Below the pieces are notes generated by a model that was not told where the DNA came from, did not search any database, and saw only the letters and a program-made list of their open reading frames with translations. Shown in pieces: positions 26,346 through 34,741 of a DNA stretch of 64,000 nt; position 1 is the stretch's first letter; each line of letters opens with the position of its first letter. The translations under genes and the position numbers were made by a program. The stretch comes from Sulfidibacter corallicola (GTDB taxonomy: Bacteria; Acidobacteriota; Holophagae; Acanthopleuribacterales; Acanthopleuribacteraceae), in contig NZ_CP071793.1 of assembly GCF_017498545.1 (NCBI RefSeq), positions 7,930,256-7,994,255 on the forward strand, read 5' to 3'.

Positions 26346-27860
26346 ATGGTTCATCTCGGTACCACGCAATCACCCATCGACACGGAAGACAACTTGACCC
26401 TCGATCCCGAAAATTGGTCCGCGCTCAGGGAGGTCGCCCATCGCGCGCTCGACGAGGCGCTCGATTTCCAGATGTCGGTTCGCGACAAACCCGTCTGGCG
26501 CCCGGTTCCCGAGCAGACCGAGGCGTTGCTGTCCTCGCCGGCGCCGAGTGCCGGTCAGGACGCGGAGACGGTCGTGGAAGACATGTTGCGCCACATCGTG
26601 TCCTATCCGGCCGGACACGCGCATCCTCGCTTCTGGGGTTGGGTGTGCGGGACCGGTACCCCGATCGGGATGTTGGCCGATATGTTGGCGGCGGGCGTCA
26701 ACGCCAGCTCGGGCACCTTCAACGATGCGCCGAGTCGGGTCGAAGCGCAGGTGCTGCGGTGGATGCGGGATCTCTTCGATTTCCCCGAGGGTGCCAGTGG
26801 GATCGTCACGAGCGGCGCTTCCGTGGCCAACATCATCGGGATGGCGGTCGGTCGCGATGCCGTGTTGACGGAAGACGTGCGCGGCCAGGGTTTAGGATCC
26901 GTGGCCGGGACGCCGACGGTGTACGCCTCCGAGCAGGTGCACTCGTCCGTCGACAAGGCCATGCAACTGCTGGGTCTCGGCCTGAAAAACCTGCGCAAGG
27001 TACCGGTGGACGAGGCCTATCGCATGCGGGTGGACGTGTTGGCGACCATGATCGCCGAGGATCGGGAGGCGGGTTGCCGGCCGATCGTGGTGATCGGCAA
27101 CGCGGGCACGGTCAACACCGGGGCCATCGACGACTTGGAAGCGATCGCGGCCCTCGCCCGCCGAGAGGCGTTGTGGTTTCACGTGGACGGCGCAATCGGC
27201 GCCCTGGCCGCGATCTCGCCGCGATTGCGGCCGCGCCTGCGCGGGCTGTCCCAGGCCGACTCCATCGCTTTCGACTTCCATAAATGGCTCTACGTGCCCT
27301 ACGAAGCGGGCTGCGTCCTGATCCGGGACGGCGAGCAGCACCGGCGCAGTTTCTCGGCCGCGGCCAGTTACCTGGAAACCCCGGCCAGGGGCATCGCGGC
27401 ATTGGCCGACTCCAGCAATACGCGCGGGCCCCAGCTTTCGCGCGGGTTCAAGGCGCTGAAGGTGTGGGCCCAGATTCGCGAGTTCGGCTTCGATCGGCTG
27501 GGGCGCCTGCACGACCAGAACGTGGCCCATGTCCAGCATTTGGCTCGCTTGGTGGACGCGGCGCCGGGCCTGGAGTTGATGGCACCGGCACCGCTGAACA
27601 TCCTGTGCTTTCGCTATGTGCCGTCGTCTCTGCCGGAAACGGCGTGGGACGCGGTCAACCAGGAGTTGTTGATGCGATTGCAGGAAGACGGCATCGCGGC
27701 ACCATCGAGCACCCGGCTGCGCGGGCACTTCGTGCTGCGGGTGGCCAACACCAATCACCGAAGTCGACGCGAAGATTTCGACCTGTTGGTCCGCGAAACC
27801 CTGCGCCTTGGCGGTGAGATCGAAGCGGCCTGGGCGGCGGGAGAAGTACCGGCTAGGTAA
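26346..27860 (+). CDS. PLP-dependent amino acid decarboxylase (group II, aromatic type)
   Basis: A 504-residue cytoplasmic enzyme of the pyridoxal-dependent decarboxylase family (aromatic L-amino acid / glutamate decarboxylase group). Family marks: HPRFWGWVCGTGTPIGMLAD, GIVTSGASVANIIGMAVGRD, AGTVNTGAIDDLEAIAALA, WFHVDGAIGALA and the PLP lysine in SIAFDFHKWLYVPYEAG (about residue 312). It would form an amine and CO2 from an amino acid; tryptophan, tyrosine or DOPA are possible, but the substrate cannot be assigned. AGGAGG stands four bases before the ATG at 26346. It is transcribed away from the MocR regulator and is presumably its main target. Confidence 0.9.
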   Translation: MVHLGTTQSPIDTEDNLTLDPENWSALREVAHRALDEALDFQMSVRDKPVWRPVPEQTEALLSSPAPSAGQDAETVVEDMLRHIVSYPAGHAHPRFWGWVCGTGTPIGMLADMLAAGVNASSGTFNDAPSRVEAQVLRWMRDLFDFPEGASGIVTSGASVANIIGMAVGRDAVLTEDVRGQGLGSVAGTPTVYASEQVHSSVDKAMQLLGLGLKNLRKVPVDEAYRMRVDVLATMIAEDREAGCRPIVVIGNAGTVNTGAIDDLEAIAALARREALWFHVDGAIGALAAISPRLRPRLRGLSQADSIAFDFHKWLYVPYEAGCVLIRDGEQHRRSFSAAASYLETPARGIAALADSSNTRGPQLSRGFKALKVWAQIREFGFDRLGRLHDQNVAHVQHLARLVDAAPGLELMAPAPLNILCFRYVPSSLPETAWDAVNQELLMRLQEDGIAAPSSTRLRGHFVLRVANTNHRSRREDFDLLVRETLRLGGEIEAAWAAGEVPAR

Positions 27861-27865
27861 ATGAC

Positions 27866-27896
27866 GCAGTGGCGGGCCTCGGTCCGCCACGCTTTC
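27866..27896 (+). terminator. Possible intrinsic terminator of the decarboxylase gene
   Basis: Seven-base perfect stem GTGGCGG / CCGCCAC (27869-27875 and 27884-27890), extendable by GC past a bulged A, starting six bases after the stop codon and followed by GCTTTCT. The T-run is weak. Confidence 0.5.
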
Positions 27897-28088
27897 TGGT
27901 GTCGAAGTCATCCACGAGAGCCACAGGCGAACGGGTGTGGACGCCCAGCTTCATATCGAGAAAGAAACAACGCGAGGTGAGCCGGCGCGTGGAGCCCGCA
28001 TGTGCGTAAGAGACGTAAACCCTGTAGGTGCCGGGCGTTACCGGCCCTGCCCGCCTAGGGCGCCGGGCCGACGTGTCGAAGTACCTAA

Positions 28089-28834
28089 TCACAAAGTTCC
28101 CGCATCTTGAGAGGGGCGTAAGGCCTGTAGGTTCACCAGCTTGGTGAACCAATCGAAGCAACCCAAGCAACAGCAATCAATTGCGTCAAAGAGCGAAGCC
28201 GCCATTTTCCCTCACGACCCCCATCGAAAGCCGTAAGGTCCAAAGTCCCCGCATCGTGAGAGGGGCGTAAAGTCTGTAGGTTGGCCCGCCGGGCCGACAA
28301 ATCGAAGCAACGCGTGGACCAGAAGTGGGTTACGCCAAAGAGCGAAGCCGATGATTTCCCTCGCTGCGTGCCAACGAAGTCGCAAAGTCCAAAGTCCCCG
28401 CATCGTGAGAGCGACGTAAGGCCTGTGGGTTGGGCTGCCAGCCCGACAAATCGAAGCAACGCGTGGACCAGAAGTAGGCTACGCCAAAGAGCGAAGCCGA
28501 TGATTTCCCTCGCGGCGTGCCAACGAAGTCGCCAAGTCCAAAATCGCCGCATCTTGAGAGGGGAGTAAGGCCTGTGGGTTGGCCCGCCGGGCCGACAAAT
28601 CGAAGCAACGCGTGGACCAGAAGTGGGTTACGCCAAAGAGCGAAGCCGATGATTTCCCTCGCGGCGTGCCAACGAAGTCGCCAAGTCCAAAATCGCCGCA
28701 TCTTGAGAGCGACGTAAGGCCTGTGGGTGAGCCGGGCCGCGCAGGCAGCTTGCCTTACCGGCCCTGCTCCACCAATCGAAGCGACCTGACACAGATCGAA
28801 ATCGATCATCGAGAGATCTGGAGGCTCGACTTAT
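28089..28834 (+). repeat. Tandem array, five units of a 149-bp repeat
   Basis: The AAAGTCC/AAAATCG anchor recurs at 28093, 28242, 28391, 28540 and 28689, exactly 149 bases apart. Units 2, 3 and 4 are nearly identical through CGCATC, GAGAG, CGTAAG, CTGTGGGTTGG, a GCCCG-CCGGGC hairpin, CGACAAATCGAAGCAACGCG, TGGACCAGAAGT, GCCAAAGAGCGAAGCCGATG, ATTTCCCTCG and CGTGCCAACGAAGTCGC. Unit 1 is diverged in its second half and unit 5 is diverged after its hairpin. The hairpin of each unit has compensating changes (for example GGCCCGCCGGGCC against GGGCTGCCAGCCC). Confidence 0.9.
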
Positions 28835-29049
28835 CTGCTTCGCTCTTTTACCACTTGATCTTGCGAAGCCTGAGTCGCTTCGAAGTGTCGGGCCAGCGGC
28901 CCAACCTACTGCCGCGCCGACCCTCAATGCTTGAGGGAACTCCTCGCCTTGATCGCTTCGAAAAGTTCAGCCGGCGGGCTTACCGCCCCTGCTGAACCTG
29001 CCGGGCACGACGACTCTCTCGTAGAAACATTAGACAAAATCGGCTTATT

Positions 29050-29065
29050 ATTCTACCCTTAGAAT
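29050..29065. promoter_or_regulatory. Palindrome abutting the padR start codon
   Basis: ATTCTA-CCCT-TAGAAT at 29050-29065, a perfect 6+4+6 inverted repeat ending one base before the ATG. PadR proteins commonly bind such AT-rich palindromes in their own promoters, so this is a likely autoregulatory operator. It occupies the place where a ribosome site would be; none is visible. Confidence 0.5.
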
Positions 29066-29602
29066 ATGAAAGGTAAAAAGCTGACAGACAGTGAGTTATT
29101 GGTTCTTGGGCTCGTTTCGGAAATGCCTCGGCACGGCTACGAACTGGAGCAGGTGATCGATGGTCGCGGCATGCGTGAATGGACCCAAATCGGTTTTTCT
29201 TCGATCTATTTCGTATTGGGCAAGCTGGAAAAAGCCGGCTTCGTATCGGCTGAAAAACCGGCGGGGCGCAAGGCGAAAAAAGTCTTTTCCATTACCCGTT
29301 CGGGCCAGGATGCCTTGGCTGCGCAGACCGCCGAGGCGCTCGGCCATTACCGGCCCACCTTTTCCTCCGTGTTACTCGGCATGATTCACTGGGAAGTCCT
29401 GTCACGCGAAGCCTCGCTTGCCGCTCTCGATGCGCGAAGGACCGCCGTCGCTCGCGAGCTGGAGCGACTGGAGCGTATTCGATTTGAAAGTCAGCCGTTG
29501 CCAGACTTCATTGAAGCGCTGTTCGATTTTTCGGAGGGCCAGTTGCAAGCGGAGAAACAATGGATCGAAACAACCTCTGCGTACATGGAAGCCAAGCCTT
29601 GA
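29066..29602 (+). CDS. PadR family transcriptional regulator
   Basis: A 178-residue regulator with the PadR winged helix at residues 8-85 (ELLVLGLVSEMPRHGYELEQ, SSIYFVLGKLEKAGFVSAEK, KKVFSITRSGQDAL) and a C-terminal helical dimerisation part with the Vir_C/PadR-C look (FDFSEGQLQAEKQWIE). PadR proteins repress stress or efflux genes and release DNA on binding small ligands. A GyrI-like ligand-binding protein gene follows 16 bases downstream and is surely co-transcribed, suggesting that the two serve one drug or metabolite response. A palindrome touches its start codon. Confidence 0.9.
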   Translation: MKGKKLTDSELLVLGLVSEMPRHGYELEQVIDGRGMREWTQIGFSSIYFVLGKLEKAGFVSAEKPAGRKAKKVFSITRSGQDALAAQTAEALGHYRPTFSSVLLGMIHWEVLSREASLAALDARRTAVARELERLERIRFESQPLPDFIEALFDFSEGQLQAEKQWIETTSAYMEAKP

Positions 29603-29618
29603 AAGGAGTTGAATCGTT

Positions 29619-30233
29619 ATGAGAGTCAAAATTGATCGCGCAAAACTAGTAGAGCTTTATCTACCCGGCACGGAGGGGTTCACCCTCGTGGACGTGCCCG
29701 AAATGCCGTTCGCCATGATCGACGGAGAAGGATCGCCCGACCACGGCGCCAGCGCCAAGGCGATCAAAACGCTGTTCACGGCCATCTACCCGATCCGGCG
29801 AGAAGCCCGAAAACGCATGGGGAAAAACTTCGTGGAAGCCCCGTTGGAGATGCTCTATTGGGCTGACGACATGCACGACTTGGCAGCGGGCAACAAGGAG
29901 AACTGGAAGTGGAAAGTGATGGTCGTGCTTCCCGACTGGGTCGATGATGAAATGTTTTCGCAGGCCGTCGCGGAAGCGAGGGGCCAGATGGACGAAGTCC
30001 CGGAATCGTTGCGGTTGGAAAAGTTTGCGGAAGGTCGATGCGCCCAGATCATGCATTTCGGACGGCAGCAAGAAGTCCCAGCAACGCTTGAACGGCTCTA
30101 CACGGAATTCCTGCCACAGAACGAACTGGATCCGGCCGGTCCCTATCACGAAATCTACCTGAACGATTGGAGTCGGGTGCCGCCGGAGAAACGAAAGATC
30201 GTTCTGCGCCAGCCCGTACGCGCGGCCGACTAG
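29619..30233 (+). CDS. GyrI-like small-molecule binding domain protein
   Basis: A 204-residue stand-alone protein of the GyrI-like (SOUL/BmrR effector-related) class: VDVPEMPFAMIDGEGSPD at the start, LFTAIYPIRREARKRMGKNF, PLEMLYWADDMHD, WKWKVMVVLPDWV, and ARCAQIMHFG-like closing strand with YHEIYLNDWSRVPPEKRKIV. Such proteins bind or hydrolyse hydrophobic or cyclopropanoid compounds in the cytoplasm. AAGGAG stands eight bases before the ATG. Directly downstream of padR, so probably the ligand-handling half of the pair. Confidence 0.85.
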   Translation: MRVKIDRAKLVELYLPGTEGFTLVDVPEMPFAMIDGEGSPDHGASAKAIKTLFTAIYPIRREARKRMGKNFVEAPLEMLYWADDMHDLAAGNKENWKWKVMVVLPDWVDDEMFSQAVAEARGQMDEVPESLRLEKFAEGRCAQIMHFGRQQEVPATLERLYTEFLPQNELDPAGPYHEIYLNDWSRVPPEKRKIVLRQPVRAAD

Positions 30234-30247
30234 ATATGTTCTCTTGA

Positions 30248-30440
30248 AACGAATGGGTGGATCCAACCTGAAATGGGTCTTGCCGTCGTCGAATCTGTAT
30301 CAGAAAACCAGGAAATATCAGAACGAGGAAAGCAAGCCCACGGTGTGCCACCAAATGCCTGCTCCTTCCTGGTTCCCGGTCTTCCCGGCTTCCTGCTTTT
30401 CTTGAGGAGAACGACTCATGGCCCTTCGCCTGTCGGCCGA
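30248..30440 (+). repeat. Composite intergenic element, shortened copy
   Basis: Blocks in the same order as at 2985-3170: GTGGATCCAACCTGAAATGG, TCTTGCCGTCGTCGAATCTG, AAACCAGGAAA, GCAAGCCCACGGTGTGCCAC, TTCCTGGTTCC and CATGGCCCTTCGCC. More diverged than the 3-kb and 56-kb copies and lacking the right half. It lies in the 240-base gap between two convergent genes. Confidence 0.75.
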
Positions 30441-30472
30441 GCGGGTTGGACGGGCCTTGCTCCCAGAGCCGA

Positions 30473-31396
30473 TCAGGCTTTTTTCAGTGGGTACGTGATC
30501 TCGGTCAACCACTCGGAGGGGTCCGGTACTTCGCCCGGGTCGGTCAAGTATGACTCCCATGGTGCGCCGTCCGCCTGCTCGTTGTGTTCCGCGATCCAAA
30601 CCTGAATCGCTTCGTGAGCCAGGTTGAGGCTGTCATAGGGACCCTTGTGGATGGTGGTGACCACGTCGCCGCCAAAGAGCGAACCGGAAGTGATGTCACC
30701 TTCAGCGTCGGCCTGCCCCGCGATGGGCATGCCGGCCTCGATCGTGACCAGGCCCGGCCCGTAACTGACGTATCGAGCTGTTGGGGGTCCGGCGAACGGG
30801 ATGCCTCGAGAAGTGGCGAACTGAAACACGGGAACGAACATGCTCGCAAGCGCTTCGGCAATGGCCTCCGGCTTCGTTTGTTTCTTCATGAAAAGAAACG
30901 GGGTCGCGGTGATGACCTTTTTTTCGACCTGGTAGCTCATGGGTGTTCCTCCGGGAATCGCGGGTTTTGATTGACGGACCATCGAAATACGATACAGGCC
31001 GACACAGGGGGCAGCTCGCTTTGCCGTATCCAGATGATCGGGATGGTGCGGACTGCATGGGTTGGCTTGTCCGAATACCTCGCGGTATCTGCGAGGTGAG
31101 GTATCGAACATCGCTCGAAAGGCCCGGGTGAAACCCTCGTGGCTTTCGAACCCGGCTTCCAATGCCACTTCGAGTACGCTTTTCCGTGAACTCAAAAGGG
31201 TGGCCGCAGCTCGTTGCAGGCGAACGCGGCGGCTGTATCGAAGCGGACTCTCGCCCACTTCAGCGCTGAACACCCGCTGAAGGTGGCAAGGGGACCGGCC
31301 GTCCTCCCGGGCCAAGTCGGCAAGACTGACGACCTCGCCGTCGTTTCGGCCCAATCGAACGAGCAGTGGGAGTATTTCTGCAATCCGAGTCATCAT
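30473..31396 (-). CDS. AraC family regulator with C-terminal GyrI-like effector domain
   Basis: A product of about 307 residues. The N-terminal 100 residues hold an AraC double helix-turn-helix: VSLADLAREDGRSPCHLQRV and VLEVALEAGFESHEGFTRAF with DTSPRRYREVFGQ. The C-terminal part is a GyrI-like domain (KVITATPFLFMKKQTKPEAI, RYVSYGPGLVTIEAGMPI, VVTTIHKGPYDSLNLAHEAI, WESYLTDPGEVPDPSEWLTE). This order is that of Rob/BmrR-like multidrug and oxidative stress regulators. It converges on the separate GyrI-like gene, so two related ligand-binding domains sit side by side under different regulators. The frame opens upstream to 31438; ATG 31396 fits the family start but has no clear ribosome site. Confidence 0.85.
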   Translation of the reverse strand: MMTRIAEILPLLVRLGRNDGEVVSLADLAREDGRSPCHLQRVFSAEVGESPLRYSRRVRLQRAAATLLSSRKSVLEVALEAGFESHEGFTRAFRAMFDTSPRRYREVFGQANPCSPHHPDHLDTAKRAAPCVGLYRISMVRQSKPAIPGGTPMSYQVEKKVITATPFLFMKKQTKPEAIAEALASMFVPVFQFATSRGIPFAGPPTARYVSYGPGLVTIEAGMPIAGQADAEGDITSGSLFGGDVVTTIHKGPYDSLNLAHEAIQVWIAEHNEQADGAPWESYLTDPGEVPDPSEWLTEITYPLKKA

Positions 31397-31586
31397 GAGG
31401 GAAATCTTATCAGTCGGGCTTTCGCTTTTCTTGACCATTCTTGCGATTTGGCAAAATCGCCCAACCCTGTTCCCAATGTCGACAACGCGGAAGTCGAATC
31501 GATGAGGTGCGGATCACGGCATCTCGTTCGCGCTGATAGCTCGACCTATCCCTGGATGCGGGAACCCCGTGGCTTGGGTTACACGT

Positions 31587-31619
31587 GAAAACGGCCGCGA
31601 TGTAACCGCGGCCGTTTTC
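31587..31619. terminator. Bidirectional intrinsic terminator
   Basis: Perfect 13-base stem GAAAACGGCCGCG / CGCGGCCGTTTTC with a seven-base loop. T-rich on both strands. It lies 33 bases after the small membrane protein gene that reads leftward toward it. Confidence 0.8.
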
Positions 31620-31651
31620 CGAATTCGTCGTGTCGATACCTAGGGTGGTAA

Positions 31652-31837
31652 CTATTCGGTCAGTTCTTCCTCTTTGGGACGCTTGGGTCCCGACAGGATT
31701 AGGATCACTAAGACCAACAGCGGGGATATCAGGAGCGACAAGACCAACGAGCCGAGAAAACCCAGCTTGCGGTCCATGCCGTAAAGCGCTGTGATCAAGC
31801 AAATCAGGATATAGACGAGGAGGGGCAAAAAGGCCAT
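31652..31837 (-). CDS. Small two-helix membrane protein
   Basis: A 61-residue protein with two membrane segments (FLPLLVYILICLITALYG and LGSLVLSLLISPLLVLVILI) separated by a short charged turn and ending in a charged tail (SGPKRPKEEELTE). AAGGA seven bases before the ATG supports it as a real gene. It lies 24 bases downstream of the DUF697 gene on the same strand and ends just before a strong terminator, so the two form one transcript. Function unknown. Confidence 0.65.
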   Translation of the reverse strand: MAFLPLLVYILICLITALYGMDRKLGFLGSLVLSLLISPLLVLVILILSGPKRPKEEELTE

Positions 31838-31861
31838 GTTTCAGTCCTTGGCGGTGATCTG

Positions 31862-32392
31862 TCAGGACGCTTGCGGCTGCTCTTCGGCGCTTTCGTCCTG
31901 AATGGATTCCGCCACCTTCTTACCTTCTTCGTACATCTCGCGGTAGTATTCGCGAACCGCCGCGGGATCGAATGACAGGAAGGTGCCGCCCGAGGCGAAG
32001 TGTTGAATGAATACCTTGCCGACGGCGTACGTGGAAGCGCCGCCGAAAATCGGCATCGCGGTAAAGGTGGTGATCGTTCCCACGACGGGGATGGTTTTCA
32101 AGAAACTGCCCATGACGCGCCAAGCGACCTGCTGGGCGCCGACCCCGCCGATGATGGCGGAGATCAGGGACTTGGCACGGTGCTCGGAAAACGGGACGTT
32201 GTACAGTTTGGCCAATTCGGAAAGCATCTTGATCTGGATGCCGGTGACCGCCACGATGTCGAGCAGTGGGATGGGGATCAAGCCGAGACCCATGGACCAG
32301 TAGACATTGCGGCGAATGACCTGGTTACCAAGCTCGTCGGTCGTGGGCACGTGAGATGTTGCGGCCGCGGTTTCTTCGTGCGTTTGTTCCAT
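31862..32392 (-). CDS. DUF697 (YcjF-type) membrane-associated protein
   Basis: A 176-residue protein dominated by a DUF697 domain: RRNVYWSMGLGLIPIPLLDI, IQIKMLSELAKLYNVPFSEH, LISAIIGGVGAQQVAWRVMG and SFLKTIPVVGTITTFTAMPI, with Gly-rich hydrophobic helices that insert in or lie on the membrane. DUF697 often follows a GTPase domain; here it stands alone. The N-terminus and C-terminus are acidic and probably cytoplasmic. GGAGGAA lies seven bases before the ATG. First gene of a two-gene unit with the small membrane protein. Confidence 0.85.
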   Translation of the reverse strand: MEQTHEETAAATSHVPTTDELGNQVIRRNVYWSMGLGLIPIPLLDIVAVTGIQIKMLSELAKLYNVPFSEHRAKSLISAIIGGVGAQQVAWRVMGSFLKTIPVVGTITTFTAMPIFGGASTYAVGKVFIQHFASGGTFLSFDPAAVREYYREMYEEGKKVAESIQDESAEEQPQAS

Positions 32393-32953
32393 GATTCGTT
32401 TCCTCCATTAAACAATGTACAGAAGGGCGAGAGTGACGATGGATTCGGGTCAAACCGGGTCGAGCGGGCGATGCCTTCCACGCGCCACGATATCGCCGAA
32501 AAACCGAAAGGACCGAGGGCTTTGGTCTTGGCCCGACAGGAACGGTTTCGAGACAAAAACCGGCAAAGACCGCAGCGACTTGAGTAAAAGGGGGGCGGAC
32601 TCATTATACCCGACGGCAACCCGATGACCAGGAAAAACCATTCATTTCAAACGAATTTGACGAGAATCGAACGACACGCTCGCACTCGTTGGGTTTCGAG
32701 GTCGCATCCAGGCCTCGCGGTCGAGGACGGTCCGGAATTATCCCGTACCCATCCCGTGGCCGATGGATCCTCACGACCACGTCGGTTTACTTGGAAAGGC
32801 ACGGAATCGGCGCCCAGGTGTCGGATCTCGGCAGGACTCGTTTTCCGAGATCATCCGCTGCAACCCGATTGCTGACGGTGGATACCCGTGGGCACGATGG
32901 ACCCGGCCGATCCCGAGGCACCGATTCAAAAGGTTCCTGGATCTGGATGGGTG
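32393..32953. other. Intergenic region, nothing recognised
   Basis: About 560 bases after the chemosensory operon and before the DUF697 unit. It should contain the DUF697 promoter and the operon terminator, but no convincing hairpin with a T-run or gene was found. Confidence 0.5.
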
Positions 32954-33547
32954 CTATTCGCTGGTTTTCGATCCCATTAGCGTGCGATCCGCGGTTTCTT
33001 CGGCCGCTTCGGATGGCGAACTCGCCAGCGGTTTGGTCAGTTCCAGCTCGTTTCCCGCCTCGTTGTGTCGCATCCCAAACCCGTAGGCCTTCATGATCAG
33101 GAGCCCCCGGCCGCAGGTCTGATCCGGGGGAACCGAGCCTTGATCCATTTTGGTGCGCCAGTCGAAGCCCGGACCCTCGTCCGCGACGAACATGGTCAAC
33201 CGGTCCGCCGTGACCCGACAATCGAAGCGCACCATCCGCTCGGGATGCTCTCCATTGCCGTGTCGCACGGCGTTGACGAGCGCTTCGCGCGCCACCACCT
33301 CCACTTCGAACAAGGCGATGCGGTCTTCGGCCTCGCCTGCAAGATAAGCCTTGAGAGAAAGGATCGCGCGATCCACCAGGTCGAATCGGGAACCGAAGTG
33401 CAAATGCAACCCCAGGCGATCGATCTTCTCGTTCACACCGGCCCCGGGGCAGGGTGCCTCGTTTGGGTCGGTCTTCGGTTCCTGGGGCACGGCCTGCGGC
33501 CTTTCTTCGGAACCCATGTCTCCATCGTTCGTTTCGATGTGCATCAT
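32954..33547 (-). CDS. RsbW-like serine kinase / anti-sigma factor ATPase
   Basis: A 197-residue protein whose middle is a GHKL ATPase of the RsbW/SpoIIAB type (HATPase_c_2): N-box EVVAREALVNAVRHGNGEHP, G1 box MFVADEGPGFDWR, and G2-like segment TCGRGLLIMKAYGF. Such kinases phosphorylate a STAS antagonist and bind a sigma factor or other target. The N-terminal 40 residues and the C-terminal 30 are charged and low in complexity. It is the last gene of the chemosensory operon, 60 bases after the REC-PP2C gene, and its expected STAS partner is the first gene. No clear ribosome site; a start further in is possible. Confidence 0.85.
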   Translation of the reverse strand: MMHIETNDGDMGSEERPQAVPQEPKTDPNEAPCPGAGVNEKIDRLGLHLHFGSRFDLVDRAILSLKAYLAGEAEDRIALFEVEVVAREALVNAVRHGNGEHPERMVRFDCRVTADRLTMFVADEGPGFDWRTKMDQGSVPPDQTCGRGLLIMKAYGFGMRHNEAGNELELTKPLASSPSEAAEETADRTLMGSKTSE

Positions 33548-33607
33548 GCGGTGGGGCGCCTGACTGGTCGCGAACGATCGGTGGTGCTAGGGGACCCGCT
33601 GGGTCGA

Positions 33608-34741
33608 TTACACCTGAACGCCCAGGACGATGAGGTCGTCGTCCACGGGGCCGAACCGTTCTTTCGCCTTGGTTGAAAGGTTGTCACAAGCATCCTGGAT
33701 AGGGTAGTCGGCCAGCCGGGCGATCATCTCGACAATGTGTGAAATGGTGGCGGTCCAAACCGTTCGTGCCCCGATGCGTTCGAGCAATCCGTCGCTGAAC
33801 ATGAAGAAGCGGTCACCGGGCTCGACCTGGAGCGAAACCGACTCGAACGTGACTTCCCCGAAGGCGCCGAGCACATCGCCACGAATTTCGATCAACCGTG
33901 GCCGTTGGTCCACGGGCTGATAGATGACCGGCGGGTGGGCCATGTTGACGATGGTGGCCGTGCCGGTCTGGCGGTTGAGAAGCAGGTATGCGGCGGTGAG
34001 GTACTTTCCCGAGGGCAGAATCTCGAGGAGCACCCGATTGATCATGCGCATGCTCTCGGCGGGTTGGTAGAGGGGCGTGCAGTTTTGTTTGAGCAGCACC
34101 TTGAGTGCGGCGGTCAGGAAGCCGGTCGCGATGTCGTGACCCGCCACATCGGCCAGGAAGTAACTGTAGATGCGATCGCCGATCGGCACCACCTCGTAGA
34201 AATCGCCGCCCGCCTCCAGCAGGGATTCGAAGACGGCCCCGAACCGGGCGTCGGGATGGTCGGCGGGTTGGGTGAGCAGCGACGTCTGGGCCTCGCGAAT
34301 CTGCTTGAGCTTCTGGGCCTGGCTGGCGAGCATGGCGTGGGTGGCGATGGCCAGGCGCAGGTGCAGCCGGACCCGCGCCTTGACTTCGTCGAGGTGGAAC
34401 GGTTTGGTGATGTAGTCCACCGCGCCCGCGTCCAACCCGGACACCTTGGTCTCTACCTGGTCGTCACCCGATATGAAGATCACCGGAATGTCCTGGGTCG
34501 CCGGATTCGATTTGAGCTGTCGAAGCGTTTCGAACCCGTTTTCCTCGGGCATGACGATGTCGAGCAGAATCAGGTCGGGCATGTGTTTCGCCGCCAAATA
34601 CCTCGCTTCGCGGCCATTGTAGGCGACAAGGGTTTGGTAGCCCTCGCACATCAAGGCGCGTTGCAGGACGCGCACGTTGAGAGGCGTGTCGTCCACGATC
34701 AGCACGTTGAAGATCGGTCGTTCCAGATCGCCTTCGTTCAT
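33608..34741 (-). CDS. Response regulator with PP2C/SpoIIE-type serine phosphatase output
   Basis: A 377-residue protein. Receiver at residues 10-130 (NVLIVDDTPLNVRVLQRAL, acceptor Asp in LILLDIVMPEENG, ITKPFHLDEV), a short coiled linker (LASQAQKLKQIREAQ), and a SpoIIE/RsbU phosphatase domain with metal ligands in ESLLEAGGDFYEVVPIGD, FLADVAGHDIATGFLTAAL, FFMFSDGLLERIG and VDDDLIVLGV. This is the RsbU-like arm of a partner switch: phosphorylation of the receiver, presumably by CheA, would turn on dephosphorylation of the STAS antagonist. The ATG overlaps the stop of the upstream HEAT-REC gene (ATGA), with GAGGAA eight bases before, so the two are translationally coupled. Confidence 0.9.
   Translation of the reverse strand: MNEGDLERPIFNVLIVDDTPLNVRVLQRALMCEGYQTLVAYNGREARYLAAKHMPDLILLDIVMPEENGFETLRQLKSNPATQDIPVIFISGDDQVETKVSGLDAGAVDYITKPFHLDEVKARVRLHLRLAIATHAMLASQAQKLKQIREAQTSLLTQPADHPDARFGAVFESLLEAGGDFYEVVPIGDRIYSYFLADVAGHDIATGFLTAALKVLLKQNCTPLYQPAESMRMINRVLLEILPSGKYLTAAYLLLNRQTGTATIVNMAHPPVIYQPVDQRPRLIEIRGDVLGAFGEVTFESVSLQVEPGDRFFMFSDGLLERIGARTVWTATISHIVEMIARLADYPIQDACDNLSTKAKERFGPVDDDLIVLGVQV

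Larger units (their letters stand above)
27861..29065. repeat. Repeat cluster between decarboxylase and PadR genes
   Basis: No supported gene. Order: a terminator-like hairpin (27866-27896); a diverged inverted fragment of the composite element (GAGAAAGAAAC at about 27958); a GTAGGTGCCGGGC...GCCGGGCCGAC block also found at about 56360-56403; five units of a 149-bp tandem repeat; and a degenerate tail of GGCCAGCGGCC and GCCGGCGGGC hairpins to about 29020. The repeat gives rise to several overlapping open frames, all in different phases because 149 is not a multiple of three. Confidence 0.85.

Noticed and set aside
28330..28809. Open frame of 159 codons with internally repeated peptide on the minus strand
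   Set aside because: It is a by-product of the 149-bp DNA repeat. The period is not a multiple of three, so the repeated peptides fall in different phases, and no ribosome site or family feature is present.
28089..28834. CRISPR array
   Set aside because: Units are 149 bases and near-identical throughout, with no short repeats separated by unique spacers, and no cas gene is in the window.
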